A stretch of 64,000 nt of DNA, taken from contig JAQPZY010001664.1 in the NCBI GenBank assembly GCA_029931535.1, positions 7,076,001 through 7,140,000 of the forward strand, read 5' to 3'. The position numbers were made by a program, and so were the translations under genes. The stretch is from Margaritifera margaritifera (lineage: Eukaryota; Mollusca; Bivalvia; Unionida; Margaritiferidae). The notes under the pieces are model-generated. The model saw only the letters and a list, made by a program, of their open reading frames with translations, was not told the origin of the DNA and ran no database searches. Shown piece by piece: positions 1-13,385 of the stretch (positions within the stretch are counted from its first letter, which is position 1; every line of letters begins with the position of its first letter).

Positions 1-922
1 TCATAAAAATGTAATGTAAGTATAAAATATAGACTTTATCTTTTTTTTAAATTATATGCCACACATTCCAAAATAACGAAGTCTGAATAAAAATAGCATT
101 ATAATATTTTTGTAAAAATCATAATTAAGTACATTTAAAATAGCAAGTAATTTAGTCATTATTATTATTATATAAGACCCAAAAAAAAACCATTTACACA
201 TGCTGTAATATGTATATAATATGCTAAAATATAAGGGCTCCATCAATACAAGTTGGTCAGCATCTGTTAACATCAAAGTTACTGGGTACTGCATACATAA
301 AATTACACAGCTGACTGTTTATGACACTTCTTTATAACCCGTCTCCTCCAAAGGGTGATGAGGCTAATGGATTTCATTTTCCCATTTTGCAGGAATATTA
401 CATAGTGGGTGGCCAGTAAATTTAATGTTATTCTTGTATGCATTTAAAAAAGTGGGATTAGCTATATAAATATTCACCAGCCCAACACATATTGTCATTA
501 GGGCAGACAACTTGTCTCTTGTCTGTTGATGTCTTTAGGTTTGTGGTTCACAAAAGAACATGTATAATGTCCATCTCCCTCCCCTCCCCGCAACTCTCAT
601 TCTATAAAACTACTAGGAGCTACATATTTTTGTTTTTTTTCCTTGGACAATTTACACTGTGATCTTTGATTCTCTATAATTACAAATGAACTGGAACTGT
701 TAACTATGCAAGTAACCTTTATGTAATAAAAGAAAAACTAATTTTTTTTTTACAAACTGTGTAAAATAAAGAAAACAGTATAATATCTGTATATATCCTC
801 TACTACATAAGATAGTATGGATATCCATAAAAGTTATACAGTTGTTTATATCAAGCCATCATCATGTAAGTTATTAATGCTGATCTACATAATTTTAAAG
901 ATCAGACACAGACAACCATTTT
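1..922. other. AT-rich non-coding, no gene seen
   Basis: AT-rich sequence with short homopolymer runs. The only open frames are short and low-complexity, and I see no convincing splice-flanked exon or recognisable repeat. Confidence 0.6.
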
Positions 923-1108
923 GAAAGAACATGTAATTGCTGACATGTCACAATTCCATCCAGTAATTGGCAGCTTTGGAGGAAAATGGGGAGGGGGGGG
1001 GGGGGGAACCAGCATGTAGTGTGCAGAAAAAAATCCTGAAAGAACATGTAGGGGCTGACATGTCACAATTCCACCCAGTAAATGGCAACTTTGATTGAAA
1101 ATGGAGGT
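923..1108. repeat. Imperfect direct duplication, period ~115 bp
   Basis: A block of about 70 bp beginning GAAAGAACATGTA and containing CTGACATGTCACAATTCCA occurs at 923 and again at 1038. The spacer between the copies holds a run of 14 G (993-1006). The copies differ by scattered substitutions, so the duplication is not recent. Confidence 0.75.
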
Positions 1109-4100
1109 TGAAATCCTCGAAATGCAGTCTGCAAGAAATATGCTGTAAATATTAATGAACAGCTCAAAACCTTATTTTAACATGTATTCTACTTATGGTA
1201 CTTAAAACCTCAACCTCATTCTCCATGACATCACAATATATTAATCATGTATTTGTCAAAAGTTTTACTTGACTTGTTCATGCTTATTGAACACTTGGTA
1301 ATAATTTAAGAATCAGGGATGTCTTAAGGCCGGGACCTATTCTGAACTATCGAACTTTACTGTTGCAAATAAAACATCAGTATAAAAAGACTAAGCCATG
1401 CCTAGTTAAGTAATGGGTTGAGTAACATGGTATTCACACCCCCACCCCACATACCCATGCATCATAAATAAAAATGCCACACAAAGTTCTTTGAGGGCAT
1501 AACACAGAATTTAAAGAATACTAACATGTAGCACTCAACACAGTGCACACACAGGACACTTTTTAACAGTCTCATATACACGAATATTTTACGCTGTAAG
1601 CCAAGCTGATCAAAATATGTGTTTACTCTCCATATTCATTTTGCAATTACAACATGGCAGAGGCCACTGCCTGACCTTCATCATGAAGAGTAAGGGAGTG
1701 AAGAGCAGTCAGGGAAGATTAATTTCTGTATAAAAGAAATGCAGGTTGCTGACTGGCTGAACATAATTACTGGAAAAAAATTAACGTGTATTGTACATAA
1801 TAGTAACCTTAAACCTACAACCATTTTCATTTTATCACTGTCACTGTACAGGTACTACTATATGTAAATGGGAGAGATCTCACTTGGCCAAATTTTTATA
1901 GTGGACACCTACAAGGGAATTTTTCATAAAAACAAGATATGCAGCATATAATTTTCATCCTTTACAAGTTTCCTATTGGATAGATCATGCATATAATGTA
2001 AGCATGTCTTGCCCGCCTTACCATAAAAGTATAGTAATTTGGCCAAACATTAACATTACGGTCTATGGGAACTGAATTAGTTGTTTGTGCTGTGCTCATG
2101 TGCCCATATACTTCCCACCTCTACAGAGACAGGGGTATAATAAAATCTGACAAAGAAACATATACAGATGCAATGATATCCTAATTAACACAAATATTTA
2201 TTTTGAATATTGACTGGCTATAGACGTTTAGTTAAGAACAAAAATATGTAAGTATGTGATCACATCTCACTCTTAAATGAAAATAATGAACATAAGTTAA
2301 CTGAAAACCCTCATAACTAAAATTTTTATTTATTCCCAAGGATTTTGGTTTGAAAGGTTTGACATGCATTAGTATTCTTAAAAATTATCAAATTTTTTTG
2401 TCTGTTTAGAAATGTCTGATTCATAGTGGAGTGATCTTGTATACAATGAAAATGAAAACCAATGCAGTCAAACAGATTTTCATACATCTTACCTCCAGCT
2501 ATGATATATTCCAGTAGACTGGACTTGTTTCTGTACATTGCAATAGACTGTGATACCAGTTTGAAATAAAGATAAAAACCAGTCGCACCAACATATTACA
2601 TTAATAGGAAATAAACCCACTCCTGTTTATGACCTAATTAACTTGAATCAACTTAAAACTTAAACAAAAGGTTTGGGCATACAGCACTACAAGTATTTTT
2701 AAGTTTCACTTTGCTTGTTTATATTAATTATTAATCTTAACAATCAACTGTTAACTATGAATTTAGTACTTTCACTTCTTTAGCCTAAACCTATAAAGAC
2801 CTATGTAGTCTAAATAAAACAAAATCAAAGATATATTATTGACAAATATAGGATTATACATTTTTAAAACTGTCCCTGGTTCAATGGTTTTCAAGATTTT
2901 GTATTCTTTTGTGCCTCAAACATGGACCTTCAATAAGCAGCCAAACCATTCTATTTCTTTGTAAGACTGGTTACGAAAGGCTGCATGGCAAGTACATTTA
3001 TTTTCTAGTAGGTGTTCACCATAAAATTTCAACATTTCAGCCTTATCTGTGACGGATCTTGCCCACATTGCCAGTTACAGCCTGATAAACTTCTACCCTT
3101 TTGAGGGCACAGATCATTTGATATTGTCAGTGGTCCTTGATGAAACTATTTACAAATATCTTTTGAGGATCCATCACTACAACTGAGAAATACAGTCATT
3201 TACAAATATTCTGACTAGTTGTCAACTAACAGACAGACAAGCGTTTTGACAGCAGTATCTTGCTTTCTGTGATACATTTTGAAGCCAAGACAAAAGTGAA
3301 TACACATATATATCAACTAAACAAAAATGAGCTAACAAATATTCCTACTCTAACTGACCAATAAATTCCTCCCTGGAACATGTATAACCATATCGTGTCC
3401 ATCCTAAGTCTCTGAAATATACAAATAAATATGGAATTAACATCAATTGATGAAATAAGTAAGTTAAAATTTCTTGTGTAGTAACATAAAGTAAGTAACC
3501 ATCTTTACAAAGCAGCAAAATTACAGGAAGCCTTTTGATTCAAAGTCTTGTGTACTTTGCTAGATTGCAGTTTACTACTAGACATGCATTTGGTTTTTTC
3601 CCCAAGTGTTATGCTTCTTATTGTATTTTACTGTATTTGTAAATAATAATAATAGAAACTCATTTCTACATATTACACAAAGATTACTTTCATAACAGTT
3701 TCAATGGGTGAGCTTGAGCTGTCTTAGAAGTGATATTCTTTCATCTAATTGTGTATAGATGTACTTATATTGATATACCATGATCACCACATCTTGTAGG
3801 TACGAGGTTTATATACCGTGTCTTGTCAGTGATGAGGTTGATACATCCTGCATTTCACTGGTGTAAAGTTTCTATACACTGGTTGCTAGTGGGTATATAA
3901 ACCTCACACCAATGAGACAAGATTATTAGTTGAACCAATGCATGAACTAAAACTTTTCCCTTTGATGAGGGACAAGGAGTGACTGGACCACCCCAGCAGA
4001 TGGGAGGGAACACCTAAACTTTTCTTCAGGCATCATTTTATATTTGCTGATAGTTTACTGGCAATATTTGTCAAAATATTTATTAAAACAAGTATATTTT

Positions 4101-7100
4101 AAATACTGATCTTAAATCTCCTAATGTGAACCAATGAAAAACCCAAAGGCTGTTAACAAGTTTTATTCCAATCTCCGGGGTCAAGCTACAATTGAATTGT
4201 AGGGAGAAGTGACTTCTCCTTTTGGATGGAATAGGGAGAAGTGAGAGCAGAACAGGAAGAAGTGGCAGCAAAGCAAGAAAAGCAATACATAGATATATAT
4301 ATAGATGTGTGTGTGTGTGTGTGCATGAGTGTGCTCTGGTCCTCTTATTTGAACTGTTCTGTATTTCTCATTATGCATATTTGCATTTAACATTGGTTTT
4401 AAGCAATACTTGATCTTCAAATAGAAAATTCTCTATGTTGTATGTATATTATAAACACATTTTGTAAGTGTATGAATGTATATTATTCATATGCAGTGTA
4501 TTCATACTTGAAAGTGTGCATGTTTAGATGGAGAAATATGCAATGTATCCTGGGCATATGACTTCAAAAAAGCATAGCATAAACTACACACTGTAATTAA
4601 TTTTAACATACAGGAGATCCTAGATTACAGTATTATAATTACAAATAGGTAAAAATACTTAAGCAACTGCCACTTAAAAAAAACAAAATTTGTATGAAGT
4701 TTCTTCACTAGAAAATGGCAGTCAAAAACAGTTCTAAACAAGTTTGGAACAACCCCTACAACATGCACATGAGAGCAAATGTACACGTGTTTTCAATATT
4801 AGTGTTCATTGATTAAAACCACAATGGTCACTGATGAGTAATCTCAACTTTACAACTGCATTTTGAGGAAGTTGATTCTAAAGTAAATGTGAATCTTTTG
4901 ACTACTAATTTGGTGAAATTGTTAAAAGTATAAAAATTAAATTGCTTCTTCTAGTGGCAGTTGATTAACTAGTTATGCCCTTCCATAATTACAATTATAT
5001 CCTCTATGTGAAACAATGAAATGAAACATAAAGAAACTGAATTGGTATACAGCTATGTACACATATGAAAATATGGTGTGACACATGCCATGTAGATGGA
5101 TCTGTTTTTAGAAACAGGGATTTTCTTTATATGACCACTCACTTTCTAGCTTCATTACAACAACTATAGATAGGATTGAAAATGTATGGTTTTAATATTT
5201 TTCTATGTACATGTAATAATGTTGCGTTTTGGTTGGATATTTTTTTCTTTGCTATTTGTTCTCATATTTTCACAAAAATGAGTGATGTAAGAAAACAACC
5301 TTGACCTTAAGTTACAGTGCTCATCATCCATTCCACAACTTAGCAATTGTCCCATATGTTTCTGACCAACAAATTTTAATTTTAACCTAAATCTTTTATC
5401 ACATAATAGTTACACTTTGCTTTCTATGAACTGTATAATTTCCTTAATTTATGTGCCCAAAGAATTATGAAAACAGACGGTCTAATGAAGACGTACTTCC
5501 AAGACACAGCAATGTCTGCCATTATTACCCCTTTGCAGATTCACTTACGTTTCAAACTGATTTTATGAAGAAAATAATCAAACAGGGCAGTTACAATCTT
5601 CAAAATATACATTTAGAAAGATTCTATTCTTAAAATACAAATTGTTATTACATATAGATGATTTAGTTTCGAAACAAGTTGCACATTTTTCATCATCAAA
5701 TGATAAATTGCAGAAATAGGGCAGTGATATCTTGTGCAAGGGCAGAGTTAATGGTCAGTCACCTATTAAAACACAAGCCTGTGAATGTGATGAGTTTGTT
5801 TTGTCTGTGCAATTGATATTAACACCTGCCAAGGCAACATGCACTAAGTACTTGGCTGGGTTGAGGAAGCATCTCAAAAGCCATAAACTACTGTTGCTTG
5901 GTGTAGATCTAAAAAAAATGACAGGGTGAAGTCATTTTCACTTTCCTAATAGAAGAAGGCGAAGTTTACATTTTTTCTGCGACTTAGTCACCCACTTCGC
6001 CTAGTAGCGTGACCCCTGCAATCTCTCCCAGAATTCAAGCCATTTACATTTTGGAGAACCACAGTATATATCAATGATCGAGGTGAAAAACATATAATAT
6101 TGGTAGGATTGGCCTTATCACTTAAAACCGAGAGATGTTTTATTAAACTCATGGTATTTATTATTAATACCAGTTTCCATTACTATTTCTGAAGTATAAA
6201 TTAATACAACTCTATGTCTCATTATCTATGAAGGTATATGTTTATTAATATCACAGTATGAAACAAAAAATATCATGATACATAATCCCTGATACTAAAA
6301 TGGATGGCTTGCCATACGTGTAAATATGATAATTTCTTAAGTGAGGAAAGGATTTCAAGACGAATGAAGTGGCGACTGGAGGTATGAGCATTATCAGAGT
6401 AAACTTTTCCATGCAAGTAGCCATAGTTCAGAATCCTTGGCTTCTAATGAGACTTCTGTATTAATCTGGTTCATATACAGTAGTTTTAGAAAAGAATGTC
6501 CCAACAACTTATTGTCATTTCCGGTTAAAGTTTCTTAATGGATTTTCTTACAGTTTGTGTTGTATTATCTTCTTAGGGTCAGGACCTGGGATATTAGTAA
6601 AGTAACTCAAAGTTGCAATGCAGTAGATTCTTTAGGCTGCATTTGTGTTGAAAAAGTCACAACATTAGGGCTGAGTTATCTAATCAAACACAAAAATAGC
6701 CACAAGAACACACTCCCCATTTTCCAGAACAGCCAAGAATGTTATGTAAGCAAGTTGGCAGGAGAAACAAAGAAAAATGCGCAAGTTTCAACTAAGCCAG
6801 CTTCAATCCTCATGTTGTGTTCTTATTTTATTTCTTTTTCTGAGTTATATTCAATACTTGTGCAAAAAGACAAGTGACCAAGCTTGAAATGGCCCTTGTG
6901 TTTCCAAAATTGAAAATATCCTTAGATTTGCTTTAACAATGTGTGGGAGCAAACAGGTCAGTGAGAAAACTCCAAATCTGACTATGCTATTTCCATGTAC
7001 CTCTGGTGAACATTGATATTTCTTCACTGGCAATGAATTGGCAGTCGGGAGGGCACTTTCCCTAGAACAAAGCTTTACTTGTTTCTCAATAGGAGCAAAT

Positions 7101-8640
7101 TATAGTTCAAAAAGACACCAATGTTCCTTAGATTTTCAGTGCTACTATACAGTAGAAAACTGTGTACACTCAAAACTTCGATGTCCTATTATTGCATCAT
7201 GCCTATTACCATGGAATTTGAGCATTTCAGAGAACCAGTCATCATGCATCACAGACCTGCAAGTCAACATATACTCAATAAGTTCACATAGCTGTCAAGT
7301 TTAACAGATGGATGAAATATTCTAATCAGAGTAAAAAAAACAATGTTAGATTTCCCTTACATGTACAAATTCAAGTAAGTGATAAACACCCATTCATACC
7401 ATAACCAATGCCTTTTTGTACTTTTCATTCATAAAATCATGCAGAGCACAATGTCAACAAATTGTCTCCTTCACAATTTAAACAGTACAAGCAGAATTGG
7501 TCACATGATTTGTGCTCTCTTCAATACAAAAACTGTTATCTAACTTGTTGGGGACCATTAAGGGTACATTGTCAAACTCTTGACTTGTGTTTCAGTGCGA
7601 GTTCTCAGTAATACAAAGTCAAGTTAATGAACACTGTTAATCCTTAAGATTCATAAAAGGTTCTTTCTAGACATGGGGCATACAATTTAAGTTTTGGGGG
7701 GCTGGAGTTAAATACAAATATGCCATGTAATATAACACAAGAATATCATAAATCATAATTATTTAATGGATCTACTGAAACTCGGGCATGCAAAGACCTC
7801 AATTAAATTTATTAATTCATTTGTGAAAATTTGTATTAAATGCGTTGCCTTTGCATAACATTATTTCCCTATTTTGTATATATTTTTTTACTTTGATACC
7901 ATACTACCAACAGTCCCTGTATTTCTCAACTGCTGCGGTAATAGGACGTTCTCTTTTGAGGACCTTCCGTCAGAAGTCACCTCGGAATACCCAGCACAAT
8001 GGCGGACCCATTGATTGGAAATAAAAATCATTCACCGTGACCAATGTCTCACACGTTGATTACTGATGAAGTAGGATACAAATGAAAAAGTAAGTACACT
8101 TAAACTTTTTGGGGTATGTTTTCCTAATAACAAGGTAATAGGACCGGCCTACATTTACCGAAAATATTTCAGAACATGCATCATACTTGTGCAGCTAAAC
8201 CCATGCGTGGCAATCACATTGATAACGATGTACTGTACAGACAACCTTAAATTATATTTTTGGAAGGAATACGAAAGATGCGAGGAACAGACGCCTGTGT
8301 TCATCCCATCCGAAGACTTATCCATCGGAACTCCTCTGTGAATTTGGACTAGTAACATCATTTGTAGACTGGTCACTTTTCGTACTTTTGACTAAAGTCA
8401 AGCTTACGAACACATGATACATCATTCAAAATTTCGAGGTACATCTCGGCATAGGTGGCGCTCTACAGATAATACGTACTTCTGGGAGAGTGACAGGTGT
8501 AAAGTGAATTTGTTTGAATTTGCTAAAAAGGGTGACAATAAAACATATGTATAAAACATTATATTTTTTCACCAGGTCACCTAAATAACGTTGAGTTATC
8601 AAATAGCTTGGTTGATCTCTAGAAATGAAACGCAGTAAAA
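1109..8640. other. Long AT-rich non-coding stretch, no gene recognised
   Basis: I read both strands and found no recognisable protein, RNA gene or strong transposon signature. Minor features are a (TG)n tract at about 4306-4323, weak ~40-bp degenerate repetition around 3760-3910, and a slightly GC-richer patch near 7920-8040 with an ATGGCGG that leads only to a very short frame. It could be intron or UTR of a gene outside the window. Confidence 0.5.
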
Positions 8641-8644
8641 ACAA

Positions 8645-8645
<1 letters not shown>

Positions 8646-8676
<31 letters not shown>

Positions 8677-8683
8677 GGGGGGG
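8646..8683. repeat. (TG)n followed by a 24-base G run
   Basis: Alternating TG runs directly into 24 consecutive G (8660-8683). It is a simple repeat with G-quadruplex potential. Open frames crossing it on either strand (poly-Gly or poly-Pro) are products of the repeat. Confidence 0.95.
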
Positions 8684-9974
8684 CTTCATTATCATATTTG
8701 CATTAAATTTTTCTTTTGTTTTCATTGGGTCTTTAAATTTTTCGTGGTTCAGGCCAACAACGAAATCCATGAAAATTGGTACCACACAAAAATTAGTGAT
8801 ACTACAGTATTCCAAAATATTTTGATGCTTATGGATTTTTTAGACTCTATACTTCATGCAAGTACCCAAAATATATTTTCTTAGCATCCTGAGTTGTAGC
8901 TGTTTCAAATACAGTACATTGGGTATAGACTTTTTTCCATTCATCTTAAGTATTGAAGGTTTATCACAATGTTTTCTTTCTGTATCTACAGAAGTAATTA
9001 TTTTTTTCTGTAACTATGACTATAATGCTGATTATGCTGCATATCAGCTGCAAAATAATTTTTGGTCATGGATACGAAGTGGACTGTTGTACATTTTTGT
9101 CTAAAACATGAATGCCAAGTTGAAAAGACCCTTAACCAGGAAGCAATAAGCATACTTGGTAGAATTTTTTTTCTTCCTGTACATGTATTGGTTGCTATGA
9201 TAAAAATGGAACAAATTTTGTTATTGAAAGTTTTGCTTCAGGTATTGTAGAATGGAACAAGATTTATTTTTTCTTTTACTTTACAGGTTGTGAAAATTTT
9301 ATATCTTACAATAATTTGCCTTAATACTTAATATGTGTGTGTAGCTTGCACATGGGTTTGTATCTTAAAGATTTATGTTGCCTAATTCAAATTCAGTATG
9401 CTTGGTAAGAAATGTTCAAGTGCATTACACTTAAGAAATGTTATGTGTATTACAGTAAATAGAAGCAGTAGAACCTCTTTTATAACTTATTAAACTGTGA
9501 TAACTTGTTCATATACATTTTGTTTTTGTGAACTGTATTTGAATATTATTTTTTTTTTTTGCATTTACAAGACCTGTCTTCTCTGGAATGTAATACATTT
9601 CTATGTTAGCCATAACATTACCTGAATCCACATATTGTTTAGGATTTGATATGCATTTATTATTGGCATCTGTATTATTTTGTCGAGTTTAATAGTAATT
9701 GTATATATTTAATAATTGTAATGTACATGATAAAAGAGAAGACATAACATTATTTGTTTGTTTTGAAAGAATATTGATATTTTACTGTACAAAATTGAAA
9801 TAAAGAAATTGAACTTGGTAACAGTTTGAGTGTATTTGTACTTCTCATTCATTGGAGCAAATCATATACAGTCAAACCTGTCCCAACAGTCATCTTTACT
9901 CAGCGGACACTTATTCACAACAGTTTATTCTAATGTCTCCCCTGGCAAATTGCCTATTTAAATGTCCTGTATGT
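8684..9974. other. Non-coding, AT-rich; AATAAA at 9799
   Basis: No recognisable coding sequence. A canonical AATAAA lies at 9799-9804 on the + strand, but with no identifiable upstream gene it cannot be called a functional polyadenylation site. Confidence 0.4.
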
Positions 9975-10310
9975 AACAGTCACCTGCCTTAATATGGCTG
10001 TCACAGTGGCCATCTTGAAAATCTTGTTACCACTACTTCTAGACAGTTGGTCACATCAACAGTGTGCATTCATCAAAAGACTTCTCGTTATGTCTAGTTG
10101 GTAATAACTATAAATCTTGCCAATGTGATATCAAATATGACCACCTTGGCATCAATCTTGAAATTCTTGTTGTTACTCTGCCAAAACAGAAAGTCATATC
10201 AACATCGGGTTTACACCAGATGACTTCTTTTGATGCCTTGGTCCTAAATGAAAATGGTGCCAAGCTGACATCCAATATGTCCACCACAGAAGATAATTTT
10301 AAAACTGTGT
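9975..10310. repeat. Dispersed repeat family A, copy 1 (diverged tandem units)
   Basis: Repeated phrases include GCCATCTTGAAAAT, ACTACTTCT, TATGTCTAGTTGGT, CTAAATGAAAATGGTGC and GACATCCAATATG. The same phrases in the same order recur at 15.34-16.03 kb, so this is a dispersed repeat with an internal unit of roughly 150 bp. Open frames here (a 105-codon frame begins at 10,064) are not conserved between copies. Confidence 0.75.
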
Positions 10311-10559
10311 TATCACTGAAGAATATCGGAGATGGTTTCAACACTCGGCAGTTAAATGGGAATAAATGGCCTTATCTTTAATTCCTGTAAATTCTTTTTA
10401 GCCAGTAGAGTGACATTCCATTCGAGGGACTCTTGTTTAAACATAGCTTAAGATGAGAGTGAGAATTTGGTGGAGATCCTACTCACCAACAGCTCATGGA
10501 TATAGGTATTGAAAATGCAGTTCTAGGTTTTTCCATGTTTCATTGACATATCCTGACCT

Positions 10560-11066
10560 TGTTATATGCCTGCTATAAGGTATTATGATGTCTGTCTATC
10601 TGTCTGTCTGTTACCATTTTGGTTTCTGCACAATAACTTTAGTTGTCCACCATCTACATTCACCAGACTTTGTGGATGGGTTGCACTTTGGTTAAGGAAG
10701 AAGCCTATTGATTTCAGGATCAAAAGTGCAAATGTCAAGGTCACTGACTGACAGAATAAAAAACAGGTTTCCACACAACATTGGTTCCAAATGACATACC
10801 GCACCCAGACTTGGTGATGGCTTGCGCTTGGGGTAAAGACGAAGGCTATTGATTTTGGGGGTCAAAAGGTCATGGTCGAGATCACTTGCTGAAAGAAGAA
10901 AAATGGTTTCCACGCAGTAACATTAGTTCCACATAACACACATGGCCCAAACTTGAGGTATTGCTTGCACTTGGGTTAAGGAAGAAACCGATCGATTTTG
11001 GGGTCAAAGGTCAAGGTCAATCTGACAGAAAGATAAATAGTTTCTGCACACAATTTTAGTTCTCTA
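10560..11066. repeat. Tandem repeat family B, unit ~141-143 bp, about 3.5 copies
   Basis: Successive units carry the same ordered phrases: GGTTTCCRCACA, an ACTTTAGTTCCAC-like phrase, CTTGGTGATGGCTTGC, TTGGGTTAAGGAAGAAGCC and ATTGATTTTGGGGTCAAAGG. The ATTGATTTT anchors lie at 10,707, 10,848 and 10,991. The end of each unit reads like GGTCAAAGGTCAAGGTCA, a cluster of AGGTCA hexamers. Short frames running through it are incidental. Confidence 0.85.
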
Positions 11067-12260
11067 CATTGAGGACTATTAAACATTGGGCAGGAACTAC
11101 TGACAGTTGGTGGCAAAACATAAGAGGATGTTGTGTGGACACAAGTCATACTAAAAAGGAAGAAAATGATCTTCAAAGCGATTTTAATAAAGTAGCTCAT
11201 CGTATAATGGCTAAGACTGAAAAACACTGATCAGCAAAAATAGTTTTGACATGCAACCCATCCCAAGTATATAGTGGTTTTAAGATCCACTAATGTTTAT
11301 CCTTGGGGCTCTCTTTCTGTTTGTCACATTTTTACTTCTCTTTTTGTCTTTCTTCATACTTTCATTTACATCCCTTATTAGAACAGTCATAAACAAGCAG
11401 GCTATCAATTACAAGAAGATATTATATGTAAGAAGTCGAATGGCAACTGGCCAACACTAAACACTGAAACTGTTAGATCATCCAATGTATCTGAAAACGA
11501 CTGAAGAAATAACTAAATATCTATTGACTAGCAATTAGTATCTTCGGAAGAAAAAGGAAAAGTTCAATACCTAACCCTACCCTGAAAGCCAAGACCAAAT
11601 CATTACCACACTGTACCTAAAATTGATACAAACCCAGAATCGTGGCTTGGGATTCACTACAATTCTACACAATTCTCATCATATTGATATTTTATATTAT
11701 CTTGCTGATGATAGTTTTATTAGAGGTCGAGATAGTGGAAAGGATACAAAATCACTTTTTAGTATTAAAATTTAACACATTGAACACATTGAAACCTTAT
11801 TATGCTTGATAAAAGCAAGGATGAATTTCTCAAATACCAGTCATGATTTTTTCCCGGTTTTAAATCGGAAATTCGCTTTTCTCCTGACCTGAATCCGATT
11901 TTCCTCAATATGATCCGGTTTTATAACATCTCCGATCCGTTTTTCAAATAACTATGTCCGGTCCCATTCCACAATGATCCTTATAATAGTATTCGTTCTG
12001 TATATTACAGGTATTTAACAAACGATCGCTGTAAAGAACTTTTTGATTGGTAAAAAATTTGTACTTGTCCAATGAATCTAAGGGTTTGAAAAATCTGTGG
12101 AAATGGGAATGGCTTGAACGCAAAGTTGATGGGAACGTAGTTGGTCAAATTGTAAGAAATTTCAGAATATATTGCCACTTTATATTTTTTTCTGGCACCA
12201 CTGGCGTCGAGCCATCCTGTCCATCTCAGAGGTACATCAGACGTTTTGGACAAAATTAGA
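11067..12260. other. No gene recognised
   Basis: AT-rich sequence with no supported coding or RNA feature. The segment at 11,850-11,990 is somewhat GC-richer, with several CCGGTTTT-like and GATCCG-like phrases, but I could not assign it. It may be decayed 5' sequence of the adjacent Penelope-like element. Confidence 0.4.
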
Positions 12261-12263
12261 CCA

Positions 12264-13385
12264 GATCTATAACTATTGGAACTTTTAAAAATACGTTCAG
12301 ATAAAATTGATTTTAAATTCAATGGTGATTGGATTTAACAAATATCTGGAATGGCATTGGGTAAGGAATTCGCTTTAATGGTAAAATGTATCTGACTGAA
12401 TGGAAAGAAGTTTTCAAAAATTGTGAACGTCTCCCTTTATTGAACTTTTCTTTTATAGAAGATATTTTCTTCTTTTCTACTGTCTCAAGGAATAGTTGCA
12501 TACATTATTAGATATTTTGAATATTTATCACCCATATGCTAACCATAAGGCTGCTATTAGTCTATTGATTTCCTGGATACACCAGTCTTTAAACCTACCC
12601 ATACCCTTCAATTACTTAATAAATCTTCCTTCAATCCAAAATACACCTTTAGTGGTATCCTTAATTCCAAACAACTTAGGTTTAACAGACATAGTAGAAG
12701 AATTGCAGATTTATAACGGGCGACAAAACTTTTATTTAGTGCTTGAAGAGCACGGCTTTATTCCAAACGTTTTCTTGAAAATATAACAAATGATACTATA
12801 AACAGGTATGCATTGTGCAGCATAGATAAACCCTGCAATGGCGGTCGCTGCAATACTTGTCCATTTTATGTAGAATAAAACTGTTTCACAAGGCAACAGA
12901 CTAATCAAGATTCTATATCAAGGGAAATCATTTATGGGATTCAGAAAGTATCAATTACCTTACTACATGTCGAAAATGCGGAAAACAATATATGACAAAC
13001 AAGCCTAACACATAGCAGCAAATTTACAAGGCACATATTTGATATTAGGCACAATATAAATGAATCAGACCGTAACCATTTTAAAAGTACAGATCATTCA
13101 TTAAACAAGTGTTCGATACTTCCAACATAATTAGTAGAAGACACAGAAAATCTCGCAGATATGGGATGGGGTGGTGGTGGTGATTGTGGCAATTGGATTA
13201 AAAAAATTAAAGACTTTAACACCTTTCCACCTTAATTTACACGAAGAAACGGAAAAATACCATTACAATTACACGAAATCAAGACACCTATTTAATTTGG
13301 TCAGAGAAAAGCTAAACAAAAAAATTAAACAAAACCTACTTGAAATGGTTCCACATACATTAGCGACAGGCTTACTGCATAAATA
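12264..13385 (+). mobile_element. Degraded Penelope-like retroelement: RT core and GIY-YIG-side C-terminus
   Basis: Translated in three shifting frames, this follows the order of a Penelope-like element (PLE) protein. At 12,270-12,400 LLELLKIRSDKIDFKFNGDW leads to SGMALGKEFA, matching the PLE RT segment that normally reads FNGKxYLQxxGTAMG. FIEDIFF stands at the catalytic YxDD position, followed by LDILNIYHPYA. At 12,640-12,670 TPLVVSLIPNN matches the post-RT PLVxSYNP segment. At 12,826-12,870 KPCNGGRCNTCPF, then CRKCGKQY, match the Cys-rich linker and start of the GIY-YIG region. At 13,180-13,260 KKLKTLTPFHLNL matches the usual C-terminal WI.KLKTL.PFGLN. Stops and frameshifts throughout mean it is dead. 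The family assignment rests on remembered motif order, not a search. Confidence 0.8.

Noticed and set aside
7980..8060. Possible first exon with ATGGCGGACCC near 7,998
   Set aside because: The frame closes after about 13 codons, and the donor and downstream exon could not be found.
8426..8884. Three overlapping open frames around 8.4-8.9 kb
   Set aside because: All are held open by the TG/G tract (poly-Gly or poly-Pro) and have no other protein-like content.
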